NCBI RefSeq assembly: GCF_020567525.1
Contig: NZ_JAJCVI010000007.1
Span: 186,001-250,000 of the forward strand
Source of the DNA: Halorubellus salinus
GTDB taxonomy: Archaea; Halobacteriota; Halobacteria; Halobacteriales; Natrialbaceae
Length of the DNA: 64,000 nucleotides
Direction of reading: 5' to 3'
Below, piece after piece: positions 44,999 through 54,035 of the stretch (positions within the stretch are counted from its first letter, which is position 1; every line of letters starts with the position of its first letter). A program made the translations under genes and the position numbers. The notes below the pieces were generated by a model that was given only the letters and a program-made list of their open reading frames with translations, was not told where the DNA came from and did no database searches.

Positions 44999-45844
44999 AT
45001 GAAGGACCGATACTCGACGCGGCTGGACAGACGGACGATGCTCGCACTGTTCGGAAGCGGGTCAGCAGCCGCCCTCGCGGGCTGTCTCGGCGGTGACGAC
45101 GGCGCTGAGACGACGACCCCGGCCGGGACAGAGACGACGAGCGACGAGGTGCCCGACGCGTACCGCACCGCGACGGCCCTGAACGGCAACGAACGCGACC
45201 CCGGTTCGCTCGTGGCGAAGAGCGACCTGAGCTACCAGCCCGAACCGAAGAACGGACAGCAGTGCTCCGGGTGCGCCTACTACGTCCCCGACAAGAACGA
45301 CGACGGCGTCGGCGCCTGCACCATCGTCGAAGGGACGATCGAACCCACCGGGTACTGCACGAGTTACGTCGCCCACGAGGACGAGACCAGTAGCGGCGAC
45401 AACCAGGCGCGCTCTCCCACGGACGTCCCTCAGGACGCACAGTGCGCCGTCTGCAACATGAAGGCCGCGAACTTCCCGACGTGGAACGCCCAAGCCGTCC
45501 ACGCCGACGACACCAGGGAGTTCTTCTGCACGTCCGGCTGCGCGACGACGTACTACGCCGTCCCCGGAGAGTTCGCCGACACCGACGCCGACATCGCGGG
45601 CCTCTGGGTCAGGGACATGGAGTCGCGGGACCTCGTCGACGGAACGACCGCGTACTACGCGCTCGAGACCGACGCTGACCGACTCGACGACCCGATGCGG
45701 GTGAATCCCGCGCCCTTCGCCGCCCGCGAAGACGCCGTCGCGTACGTCGACGAGGTCGAGTACCTCACCGAGGACGACATCGTCGAACTAGCAGCATTCG
45801 ATCGCGAACTCGCCGAGCAGTACCGCGGCCAACTCCTCGAGTGA
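44999..45844 (+). CDS. nosL: HiPIP-NosL fusion lipoprotein
   Basis: This 281-residue protein has a Tat signal (DRRTMLALFGSGSAAALAGC, lipobox C29). Residues about 70-125 match high-potential iron-sulfur proteins: cysteines 89, 92, 107 and 120, with the last two fitting C-x6-I-x3-GYC-x2-Y. Residues about 145-265 are NosL, with CAVCNM (149-154, Cys/Met copper ligands), FFCTSGC and WVRDMESRDLVDG. NosL delivers Cu(I) for nitrous oxide reductase. The HiPIP domain could supply or remove electrons at the copper site. It is divergent from the sco-led cluster and probably coregulated. Confidence 0.85.
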   Translation: MKDRYSTRLDRRTMLALFGSGSAAALAGCLGGDDGAETTTPAGTETTSDEVPDAYRTATALNGNERDPGSLVAKSDLSYQPEPKNGQQCSGCAYYVPDKNDDGVGACTIVEGTIEPTGYCTSYVAHEDETSSGDNQARSPTDVPQDAQCAVCNMKAANFPTWNAQAVHADDTREFFCTSGCATTYYAVPGEFADTDADIAGLWVRDMESRDLVDGTTAYYALETDADRLDDPMRVNPAPFAAREDAVAYVDEVEYLTEDDIVELAAFDRELAEQYRGQLLE

Positions 45845-46225
45845 CCCGACTGGACCGCCGCCTCACGCATCTGCCAGGCCGCGTCGAAGCCCGACAACTA
45901 CCGGGGTCAGTACTGAAGAGAGAGGCCGCGTTCGGCACGACCAGCAAGTCGTATTCACAGACGCTGCGCTGAATCCCCGCACCGTTCGCGATCCATATCT
46001 CGCACTTCGAAGTTGCGGATTCCTCGTACGAACAGGTGCGCCCGTACCCGACCGTTCAGCCCGCACACCGCGTCGGTGCCATCGCAGACAGCGCCGTCGA
46101 CTCCACGGGTACCGTGACCAACCCTCGCTATCCCGAGCTCGGGCACGACGTCGCCGTCGCGTTCCCCCACGAAGCCCTCACCGAGTGCCTCTAGCGCCGC
46201 CCAACCGACCGGTCCCGTCGATCGC
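45845..46225. other. Intergenic region with possible coding relic
   Basis: No intact gene is seen. An open frame from 45973 to the TAG at 46192-46194 encodes 73 residues without a start (IPAPFAIHISHFEVADSSYE and onward, ending VAVAFPHEALTECL). Its composition is protein-like and the C-terminus resembles a small beta-barrel tail. It may be the 3' remnant of a lost gene; the family is not recognised. Confidence 0.35.
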
Positions 46226-48190
46226 CTACAGCGGGAGGACTCCGAGCAGGGACAGCTGCCACGCGAACAGCACCGCGAGGAGCGCCACCAGCGAGTAGTG
46301 CACGCGCACGAGGCGAGTCCAATAGGCGTGGCGCCACGCGAGACCAGCCGCGGCGACGGCGGCGACCGTCCCCGCAAGCGCGACGAACCGAAGTATCTCA
46401 CCGGCTCGGAGCGTCAGCGATGGTGAGGCGGCTTCCGCGTTGAAGTTGATCCACGCGAGCGCGAAGACCACCAGGACGACCAACCAGAGGAGGCTCACGA
46501 CGCCGAGGAGTGCTCGGCTGGCTCGCTCGCGGCGACTCGGCGGCTCCCGGCCACGGACTCGACGCCAGACCGGGGCCCCCGCCCACAGCAGGAGGACCGA
46601 GACGAACGCGACGACGCCCGCCCCGACGACCCCCTGCATGACGCTGTTCGACTCGTACCACGGCACTCGCTCGTAGGACGCCGGACCGAACGCGTGTCGA
46701 TACATGTGTGTTGCACTACCCTCGTCGTCGAACCCGAAGACGAGGTAATCGCTCCCGCCGACCTCCTCGTAGACACCGGGCTCGCGTTCCACCCACGTCC
46801 GGGTGCCTTCACCGAGACGAGTGGTCGTGAGGGAGCCGTCGTCGGTCACGCCGACCGAGTAGGTCCGCGTCATCACGCCGAGGAGGCGCTCCCAGGACGA
46901 GTCCGAGATCGTCAGTGACCGGTAGTCGCCGGCGAGTGCCGCGGCTCTGTCGGCCGCGCCAGCCGGCGGACTCAGGATTGGCGTCTCCGACTGCGGGTAG
47001 TACCGGTTCACGAACGCATCGAGGAGGTCGAAGCGAGCGGCGTGCCCGCCGGGGGCGTTGTAGGCCACGAACAACCCGACGTCTCGCTCCGGGAAGAGCG
47101 CGAGCAGACTCTTGAATCGGGGGGTATCGCCCCAGTGACCGACGATACGTTCGTCGCCGTGGTCCATCTCGATGAACCCGTACGCCATCCCGTTGAGCTC
47201 GGGAACGGCGTGGGATTTCGTGAAGTGGCGTCGATGCATCTCCGCGACCGTCTCGGCGCGGAGGATGCGCTCGGAGCCGAGCACGCCGTCGTTCAGGTGT
47301 GCGAGCATGAACCGACCCATATCGGGGCCCGTGGTTCGGAACGACCCGCCCTCGGGCGGCAGCGTCCAGGTCAGAGGCGGCTGTGCTCGGTAGTCGCCGT
47401 TCTGGTACGTGTACCCGACCGCTCGTCGCTGTTCGAGGTGCTCGGGGAGTGGTTGTGCGTACGTGCTGTTTGCCATCCCCAGAGGCGTGAATATCCGTTC
47501 GTGGACGTACTCGACGAACGTCGCGTCGTACTGTTCGGCGAGGACGTGTCCGGCGAGAGCCGTCCCGTAGTTCGAGTACGCCACGAACTCGCCCGGGGGA
47601 CGGACGCGCTCGGGCTGGTGTGCAGCAAGGATTGCTTCCATGGATGGGACGTCATCGGGCGAATCCGCGAGCATCCCCGCGAAGCTGTCTTCGAACCCCG
47701 CCGAGTGGGTGCCGAGGTGTTCGAGGGTGATCGGCTCGGGATACGCGTCGGGGATGGAGACTGCGGAGTCGGTCAGGTACTCGTTCACGTCCCGGTCGAG
47801 TTCGAGCTGCCCGTCCTCGACGGCCTGCATGACGGCCGTCCACGTCACGAGCTTGCCGGTCGAACCGATGCTGAACACGGTCTCGTTGGCGACGACCGGA
47901 CGCTCCGCTTCGAGGTCGGCGTACCCGTAGCCTTTCGCGACGGTGATGTCGCCGTCGTCGACGACGACGACGGTGGCGCCAGGGACGTGGTGTTCCTCGA
48001 GTTGCCGGGCGATCGTCTCGTCCAGCCACGATTCCAGTGCATCCAGGTCGGAGACTGTGGGTCCTTCGGTTCGCTCGACTGCGAGCGTCGACTGGCCAGA
48101 TTGGGCGGTCGCTGTCGCGACGACGGACGAGCTGATCAGAACGGCGACGATGGCCAGGACGACCATGGTGTGTATCGATTCGTGGTGCAT
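46226..48190 (-). CDS. Beta-lactamase-fold serine hydrolase with C-terminal membrane domain
   Basis: This 654-residue protein has a hydrophobic signal/anchor at residues 8-30, then a class C beta-lactamase-like (DD-peptidase/esterase) domain. The catalytic SxxK is STGK at residues 110-113 (FSIGSTGKL), YSN lies in AYSNYGTAL near 210, and GHWGDTP takes the KTG position. An intermediate beta-rich domain (about 430-520) is followed by four membrane helices at the C-terminus (VGAGVVAFVSVLLLWAG, LLGVVSLLWLVVLVVFAL and two more). It is likely an extracytoplasmic esterase or peptidase. Archaea lack murein, so a classic DD-peptidase role is unlikely. Confidence 0.85.
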   Translation of the reverse strand: MHHESIHTMVVLAIVAVLISSSVVATATAQSGQSTLAVERTEGPTVSDLDALESWLDETIARQLEEHHVPGATVVVVDDGDITVAKGYGYADLEAERPVVANETVFSIGSTGKLVTWTAVMQAVEDGQLELDRDVNEYLTDSAVSIPDAYPEPITLEHLGTHSAGFEDSFAGMLADSPDDVPSMEAILAAHQPERVRPPGEFVAYSNYGTALAGHVLAEQYDATFVEYVHERIFTPLGMANSTYAQPLPEHLEQRRAVGYTYQNGDYRAQPPLTWTLPPEGGSFRTTGPDMGRFMLAHLNDGVLGSERILRAETVAEMHRRHFTKSHAVPELNGMAYGFIEMDHGDERIVGHWGDTPRFKSLLALFPERDVGLFVAYNAPGGHAARFDLLDAFVNRYYPQSETPILSPPAGAADRAAALAGDYRSLTISDSSWERLLGVMTRTYSVGVTDDGSLTTTRLGEGTRTWVEREPGVYEEVGGSDYLVFGFDDEGSATHMYRHAFGPASYERVPWYESNSVMQGVVGAGVVAFVSVLLLWAGAPVWRRVRGREPPSRRERASRALLGVVSLLWLVVLVVFALAWINFNAEAASPSLTLRAGEILRFVALAGTVAAVAAAGLAWRHAYWTRLVRVHYSLVALLAVLFAWQLSLLGVLPL

Positions 48191-48672
48191 GGATTGGGGG
48201 TTGGATGGGTTGGCTCTGGGTTCGGTTCACCCGGTCTGTACGACTCGAGAAACGGAGGGACGGGACTCACGCGAGGGCAGGGTTCGAGTCGGCCAGCGAG
48301 GCGAACGAGACCATCGCGTCACGTCGTACGGACGTCTGGACCACCGCAATCGACTGCCTTTGGATGGAATCGTCGTCCGTCTCTCCGAGCATCGGGGTAC
48401 GGTTCTCCAACGAATAAACGATGACAGCGCACATAAATTACTACGGTCGTTTACGAATTATGAGACTTCGATAATACGTCCCCGAAGCCGTTCCAGGAAC
48501 GTCAGAACTGATGGCTAAGTCGTTAATACACACACCAATAGGGCATATGTCCCCCAATCACGTTCGGGCGACATCACTCGTTCCCTCTGACAGCAGATAG
48601 CAGACCGCACAATATCTCAAATCTGTAGAATGATATGGCAGGCATACTGTGTCCGGCGCTGTATCTAGACGT
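48191..48672. other. Divergent intergenic region
   Basis: These 482 bases lie between the minus-strand serine hydrolase and the plus-strand CPBP gene. No gene is recognised. The stretch 48415-48660 is AT-rich for this DNA and should hold the CPBP promoter; a TATCTAGACG stretch is about 10 bases before the ATG. Confidence 0.5.
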
Positions 48673-49554
48673 ATGAACCGAGATCAACTCCACGCACGAG
48701 TCACCGACCACCCAGTTGCCTCGTTCTTCCTGCTCGCGTTCGCTATCTCGTGGGCGGGCTTCCTCCCGTCCGTCGTCGGCGCAGCGGACGCCTTCGGTGG
48801 ACTGAACCTCTTCGTCGCCCAGTTCGGTCCGGCTATCGCTGGCGCCATCGTCCTCTGGTATAGCGGCGGCTCGCTACGCGAATGGCTCGGTCGCATCCTC
48901 CACTGGCGCGTCCCCCTCCGCTGGTGGCTCGCAACCCTCGCCATCCCCGTCGTCATCTTCGGAACGACGAGCTTGGGATTCGCGTTCCTGGGCTACGAGC
49001 CAGAACTCTCTCGACTCCCCGACCCCCTGATGACGTTCCTGCCGACGCTCGTCGGCCTCTCGCTGATCGCGGGACTCGGAGAGGAACCGGGATGGCGCGG
49101 GTTCGCTCTCCCGCGGTTGCAAGCGACGTACGGCCCGCTGTGGGCGACCGTCCTCCTGGGAACGGTCTGGGCGATCTGGCACCTGCCATTACTCGCCGTC
49201 GATCCGCGTGCGTCCCACGGCATCACCGACCCGGTCGTACTGGCAGGGCTCTTCACGCTCACCGCGATCGGCATCCTCCTCTACGCGTTCTTCTACACGT
49301 GGGTCTACAACCACACCGGGAGCATCCTCCTCGTGATGGTCCTCCACGGCGGCTTCAACACGGCAACCGTCCACCTGATGCCGTTCGCCGACGAGGTCGT
49401 CTTCGGTCCGACCTACACGACGCTGCTGACGTTACAGGTCGGTATCCTGTTCGTCGCCGTCGTCGCGCTCGTCGCACTGACCCGTGGCCGGCTCGGCTAC
49501 GACGCCGACCGCCACCGAGAGCGCCGAACGGAATCCGGAGCCCCGGTCGCCTGA
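48673..49554 (+). CDS. CPBP-family intramembrane metalloprotease
   Basis: This 293-residue membrane protein has the CPBP (Abi) motifs in order: EEPGWRGFALPRL (glutamates 137-138), WAIWHLPLL and HGGFNT. These supply the glutamate and histidines of the membrane active site. About eight helices are predicted. Family members process prenylated CAAX proteins, bacteriocin-related peptides or other membrane substrates; the substrate here is unknown. The ATG at 48673 is preferred over one 24 bases upstream because MNRDQLHARVTDHPV begins like other members. Confidence 0.88.
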   Translation: MNRDQLHARVTDHPVASFFLLAFAISWAGFLPSVVGAADAFGGLNLFVAQFGPAIAGAIVLWYSGGSLREWLGRILHWRVPLRWWLATLAIPVVIFGTTSLGFAFLGYEPELSRLPDPLMTFLPTLVGLSLIAGLGEEPGWRGFALPRLQATYGPLWATVLLGTVWAIWHLPLLAVDPRASHGITDPVVLAGLFTLTAIGILLYAFFYTWVYNHTGSILLVMVLHGGFNTATVHLMPFADEVVFGPTYTTLLTLQVGILFVAVVALVALTRGRLGYDADRHRERRTESGAPVA

Positions 49555-50097
49555 CCACGCTCCGCTCCTCGACGGCGACGACATCGGTCACCCCTCCACG
49601 TTCGCCCCTCCACGTTCGCCCCTCCACGTTTGCTCGGCCGCTCACTCCGCGAGAAATCCAGGACCGAGCACGTTCGATCGCTCGAGACGCGAAACGGGTG
49701 GGGAGCGTCCGCTGCTCGCAGTGCTGCACCGGCCGCGAGCAGGTCGAACATCTACCCGAGTTGCGTCGCGACACTCATTCACGGGCTCGTGACCGGACCG
49801 GGCTCGCACGGACGACGTCGGCGTCAGACGACACGACGACGCCACCGTCCCTCGAACAGGTGCGTCGTCGGACACGTGGAGCGACTGCCGTGCGGTGCAT
49901 GCGGAGAGAGGTCGCCTCGTATCGTGTTACGTGCTTTCGTCGATGGAGGAGTCGACGGACCAGATCGCGTTCCACAGGAGACGTCGGCCGTGCGCCCGAA
50001 GAGCGCCTTCCCGACCGGAAGGTGGCACGCCGCCTCGCGAGCGTCGTTCACAGCCGTCGAACGCTCGAGATCGTGCGATAGGGTGTCGAGGTGGCTG
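49555..50097. other. Intergenic region with 14-bp tandem repeat
   Basis: There is no convincing gene in these 543 bases between the CPBP gene and the 3' end of the second orc1/cdc6. It contains a 14-bp tandem repeat at 49591-49632. Long open frames here are continuations of antisense frames and have Arg-rich, non-protein-like composition. Confidence 0.5.
49591..49632. repeat. 14-bp tandem repeat, three copies
   Basis: Three consecutive units CCCCTCCACGTTCG; the third ends TTTG. It lies 37 bases after the CPBP gene stop. The function is unknown; it may be slippage. Confidence 0.8.
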
Positions 50098-51477
50098 TCA
50101 GTTCTCGATTGCGCGTTGGATGCGGTGCTGCATCGCGTCGTTGATCGGGATGTCGCTGAGGCGGTCGTCGAGGCCGACGGATTGGAGGATGAGGCTGGGG
50201 TCGTCGAGGAGCGAGAGTTCCAGGTGGGTGCCTTCGCGATAGCCGTCGCTCGTCCGGTTCATATCGACGATCTTGAGGGTTTCGTACTCGCGGAGCTGGT
50301 CAGTGATGCGTTTCTGTCCGAGCGCGTCCGCGCTGATCGCGTCCGCGAACGCGCGGTAGACGCGGTACATCTCGGTGGCTTTGAAGTACGAGCGGTCGGT
50401 GAAGTGCTCCATCGCTGCGAGCGCGGCCATCGCGATCTTCGCTTGCGTGGGGCAGCCGCGGATGAGGTCGCGGAGTCGCGTGACCTCGGCGTCGTCGTTG
50501 GCGGCGCGAACGTGGTCTTCGGTGACCTGTTCGGCGCCTTCGTCGCGGGCGACCTCGCCGGCGAGTCGGAGCAGGTCGATGGCGCGACGGGCGTCGCCGT
50601 GTTCCTGGGCGGCGAATGCGGCACAGAGCGGGAGGACGTCGTCGCTGAGGACGCCGTCGCGGAAGGCTTCGGCACGGCGGTTGAGGATGTCGCGGAGTTG
50701 GTTGGCGTCGTAGGCGTCGAAGACGAGGTCGTCGGGAGCGAAGCTGGAGGTGACGCGCGTGTCGAGCCGGTCGCCGTACTTGAGGTCGTTGCTGATGCCG
50801 ATGACGGTGAGGCCGGCGTCGATGTCGTCCTCTTCCCCCGCTCGGGAGAGCTGCATGAGGAGTTTCGAGTCGTCGGCTTCCTCGGGCGTGACGTTGCTCT
50901 GGAGGGCCTCGTTCGGGGCGAGCCGGTCGATCTCGTCGAGGACGATGATGATGGCGTCGTAGAGTTCGTTGATGATCGTCCAGAGGCGGTCGTAGTACGC
51001 GCCGGTGGAGATACCCGAGTGCGGGATGGTGACGTTGGTTCTGGTTGGGTCGTTCAGTTGGGAGGCGAGTCGGATGACGGTCTGCGTTTCGCTGCGGCGT
51101 TGGGCGCAGTCGATGACGACGAGGCCGATGTCGACGTCGGCGTCGTGGCCGCGTTGGACGACCTCCCGACCGACGTATTTCGTGACGAGTGTCTTCCCGG
51201 ACCCGGATTTGCCGAGGATGAGCGTGCCTTTGCCGGAGGCGCCGTTGATGGCGGGTTTGAGGCGGTGTGCGACGGTCTCGATCTGCTCGTTACGGCCGAC
51301 TATCTTCTCTTCGTCGGGGACGACGTTGGGGTCCAGGAGGCTTTCGTCGGTGAAGATGGGGTCCGGTTCGTCGAGGACCGAGAGGGGGTCGTCTCGGGGT
51401 GGGCTGGTGGCGCGTGAGTGGGCGACGGCGCCGTGGGCGGTGGCGAAATCCCCGAGTGTGTCACCGTCGGTAGACAT
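50098..51477 (-). CDS. Orc1/Cdc6 replication initiator (second copy)
   Basis: This 459-residue Orc1/Cdc6 has an N-terminal acidic extension of about 55 residues. AAA+ Walker A is GKSGSGKT (89-96), Walker B IIIVLDEIDRL, and sensor 1 GLTVIGISNDLKYGDRL. A C-terminal winged helix follows (AKIAMAALAAMEHFTDRSYF and onward). The ATG at 51477 is preferred: 60 more in-frame residues upstream would be encoded by origin DNA. The protein differs clearly from the copy at 15176-16372 in sequence and length. An ORB-like element lies immediately upstream of the ATG (51482-51499), which suggests autorepression. It probably serves the adjacent origin. Confidence 0.93.
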   Translation of the reverse strand: MSTDGDTLGDFATAHGAVAHSRATSPPRDDPLSVLDEPDPIFTDESLLDPNVVPDEEKIVGRNEQIETVAHRLKPAINGASGKGTLILGKSGSGKTLVTKYVGREVVQRGHDADVDIGLVVIDCAQRRSETQTVIRLASQLNDPTRTNVTIPHSGISTGAYYDRLWTIINELYDAIIIVLDEIDRLAPNEALQSNVTPEEADDSKLLMQLSRAGEEDDIDAGLTVIGISNDLKYGDRLDTRVTSSFAPDDLVFDAYDANQLRDILNRRAEAFRDGVLSDDVLPLCAAFAAQEHGDARRAIDLLRLAGEVARDEGAEQVTEDHVRAANDDAEVTRLRDLIRGCPTQAKIAMAALAAMEHFTDRSYFKATEMYRVYRAFADAISADALGQKRITDQLREYETLKIVDMNRTSDGYREGTHLELSLLDDPSLILQSVGLDDRLSDIPINDAMQHRIQRAIEN

Positions 51478-52831
51478 ACCACCAGGTTTCAAATGAAATG
51501 CCCTTAGTTCTTTCCGTCGAATCGGTGTTCTGCCGGTAGAGGCGCTCTTCGTGTCCTCGTCGCTGGAACGAGTCTTCCCGCTGGTGTCGAATAGATTCGT
51601 GGGCGTGTTTCGAATGAATATCGGGCCGTGGTGGGTGCTCGCGAAGGCGTCCGACACCGGATTTCAGATGATTTTCTGTCGTGCGGGCCGGAGTTGGCGG
51701 GGCGACGAGACGGGGACTGGGATGTCGTCACGCGGCGAGCTCGCTCACGCATCGAGTGCATGAACTACAAAGGTCGGTCCGGCATCCAACACCGGATTTC
51801 AAATGATTTCTCGCCCAACCCACGCGACGCTCGAGCCACTGACACCGGATTTCGAATGAAATCCCCGGTGACGCAGTCGCCACCGACGCTCGAACTGCAA
51901 GTCGGTTCGGTTCCACACCTCATCACCAGTTGCTTTCCTCGCCCCTCGGCAAGACGGATGTCGACAGAACTCCAACGAGGATCAGCGTCGATCGGGACAC
52001 CCCCACACCGGATTTCAAATGAAATCGGTTCTACTGGAAGGGGAGGGGGTCGTTTCCCAGGCCGCTCTCTACGGGCTACTCTGAACGGATTCCCGCGGTA
52101 CAACACGCTTCACGGCCGTTTTCTCACGTTTCGCTTCGATTGGAACCCCGCTCCATACTCGCGTTATTATATAACTAGGGTTCTAGGCAAGAAGAAGAAG
52201 AAGAAAGGCCACATACAGACCACACAACAACCAAATACGGTCCACGTTGAGTACCGCCTGCTCGAGTTCAAATACACCGCTTCCCTCCCCGGCCGGAACC
52301 GCCCAAACTACTCACTCGAACGTGTCGACACAAATCAGCTCGCCGAAGAAATCAGACACTGCCGAGAATCGGCTGTTCAGGCACTGCTACTCGCTCCCTC
52401 CCCGGCAACCACCCGTTGAATTGCCGGCTCAGCACCCCCACACAGCACGCCGAATTCATTTGAAATCCGGTGTGGGGGTGTCGGGATTCGGTGTGAGCGT
52501 GTCGAGACCAATGAGTGCACACAACTCGAGCCCAACGCATCCTGAATCTGAGAGCAACACATCCTGAATTCGAGACCACGACACTCCGAATCTGACCGAC
52601 CCAGTCCCGAAATGCGCTTGACAGGATCCACGAGGTTCCTCCACAGCCACCGCACGGCACATTCCCGCGAATTCATTTGAAATCCGGTGTCGGACCCGAG
52701 GACCACCACGACCCCCTACCGTAGCGTTCCACCATCCTCGTTCGACCCGTCCCTGATTCTCCGACAGCACCCGTCGAATCTGGGCCTCGGTAACGTGTAG
52801 CTTGATTACGTCGTCAGTCGTATCGTGCAGT
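51478..52831. other. Putative replication origin 2
   Basis: This 1.35-kb gene-free region is upstream of the second orc1/cdc6. It holds five ORB-like elements in one orientation (51482-52025) and two in the other (52453-52689). Between them is an AT-rich stretch at about 52150-52215 (GTTATTATATAACTAG and an AAG-repeat tract), a likely unwinding element. The inner pair at 52006-52025 and 52453-52472 both carry an adjoining run CCCCCACACCGG, forming an inverted pair about 430 bases apart. This is the standard layout of a haloarchaeal orc1-linked origin. The promoter of the hydrolase gene at 52832 lies at its right edge. Confidence 0.83.
51482..52689. repeat. ORB-like repeat family 2 (CACCGGATTTCAAATGAAAT)
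   Basis: Copies on the plus strand are at 51482-51499 (CAGGTTTCAAATGAAAT), 51655-51673, 51790-51809, 51843-51862 and 52006-52025. Inverted copies are at 52453-52472 and 52670-52689. A weaker half-copy (GTTTCGAATGAAT) lies at 51607-51619. The core TTTCAAATGAAA is itself nearly palindromic. The motif shares no similarity with the family around the first orc1, so each initiator appears to have its own site. Confidence 0.88.
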
Positions 52832-53887
52832 ATGGACGTCGACCTCCCAGCTGGCGTAACAGCCGAACGCGTGACGACCGACCGACTCGACACGGCAATC
52901 CTGACCGCCGGCAACCCCGACGGAACCCCACTGGTTCTCGTACACGGGAACGTCTCCTCGTCGCGATTCTTCGCCGAGCTCATGACCGAGCTCCCAGACA
53001 CCTACCGCGTGATTGCCCCCGACCTCCGTGGGTACGGCGACTCGGAGACCAAACGCGTCGACGCCACACGCGGCGTCCGCGACTTCAGCGACGACCTCCA
53101 CGCACTCTTCGACGCCCTCGACCTCGAGGACATCGCGCTCGTCGGCTGGTCCATCGGCGGCGGCGTCGCCATGCAGTACGCCATCGACCACCCCGAACGC
53201 CTCACCGCCGTCTGCCTGGAGAGCACGATGTCCCCGTACGGGTTCGGCGGCACGACCCGCGACGGCTCACCGTGCCAGCCCGACTACGCCGGCACCGGCG
53301 GCGGCCTCGCGAACGACGAGTTCGTCGAGCAACTCGCCGCCGGCGACACCACCGCCGAGTCCGACGCTTCGCCACGTACCGTCATGCAAGCGTTCTACGT
53401 CGCGCCCGGCCACGAGTTCGACCCCGCCACCGCCGACGCGTACGTCCAGGCGATGTGCGCGACCGCCGTCGGCGACGACAACTACCCCGGCGACGCGGAA
53501 CCATCCGACAACTGGCCGGGCGTCGCCCCCGGCGACCACGGCGTCCTGAACGCCGTCTCACCGAAGTACTTCGACACCACCGACCTCGCCGACATCGACC
53601 CGAAGCCACCCATCCTCTGGGTGCACGGCGACAGCGACCAGATCGTCTCCGACACCTCGTTCTTCGACGCCGGCTTCCTCGGCCAAGCCGGCCAACTCCC
53701 CGACTGGCCAGGCGAAGACGCGTACCCACCACAACCGATGAACGCACAGACCCGCGACGTCCTCGACGCATACGCCGACGCCGGCGGCACCTACCAGGAA
53801 GAACTGTTCGAGGACGTCGGCCACTCCCCGCACGTCGAACGCCCCGAGCGCTTCCGGTCGATCCTCCTCGACTTCCTCGCCGACTGA
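52832..53887 (+). CDS. Alpha/beta hydrolase
   Basis: This 351-residue alpha/beta hydrolase has the oxyanion segment PLVLVHGNVSSSRFF, DLRGYGDSE, the nucleophile elbow GWSIGGG, the acid region LWVHGDSDQIV and catalytic histidine in VGHSPHVERP. The ATG at 52832 gives MDVDLPAGVTAERV; an earlier in-frame start adds ten residues. It is longer than average because of a lid between the nucleophile and acid (about 150-250). It could be an esterase, haloalkane dehalogenase-like or epoxide hydrolase-like enzyme. It sits at the edge of origin 2. Confidence 0.85.
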   Translation: MDVDLPAGVTAERVTTDRLDTAILTAGNPDGTPLVLVHGNVSSSRFFAELMTELPDTYRVIAPDLRGYGDSETKRVDATRGVRDFSDDLHALFDALDLEDIALVGWSIGGGVAMQYAIDHPERLTAVCLESTMSPYGFGGTTRDGSPCQPDYAGTGGGLANDEFVEQLAAGDTTAESDASPRTVMQAFYVAPGHEFDPATADAYVQAMCATAVGDDNYPGDAEPSDNWPGVAPGDHGVLNAVSPKYFDTTDLADIDPKPPILWVHGDSDQIVSDTSFFDAGFLGQAGQLPDWPGEDAYPPQPMNAQTRDVLDAYADAGGTYQEELFEDVGHSPHVERPERFRSILLDFLAD

Positions 53888-54035
53888 CCACCCCGACCCA
53901 CCAACTCTCGTCGACCCACTTCGGAGTCGAAGCAGCGAGTCGTCCCGCTGGATCGGGGACTCGACCGACTGCACGAAGCAACTGGGCAGGGAGGTTCTTT
54001 TAGGGCTCGCGACAGTTCTTGAGGACGTCGACGTC

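Noticed and set aside
51482-52689. CRISPR or MITE interpretation of the CACCGGATTTCAAATGAAAT copies
   Set aside because: Spacing is irregular, orientation changes across an AT-rich centre, and they sit by orc1/cdc6, as expected for origin binding sites.
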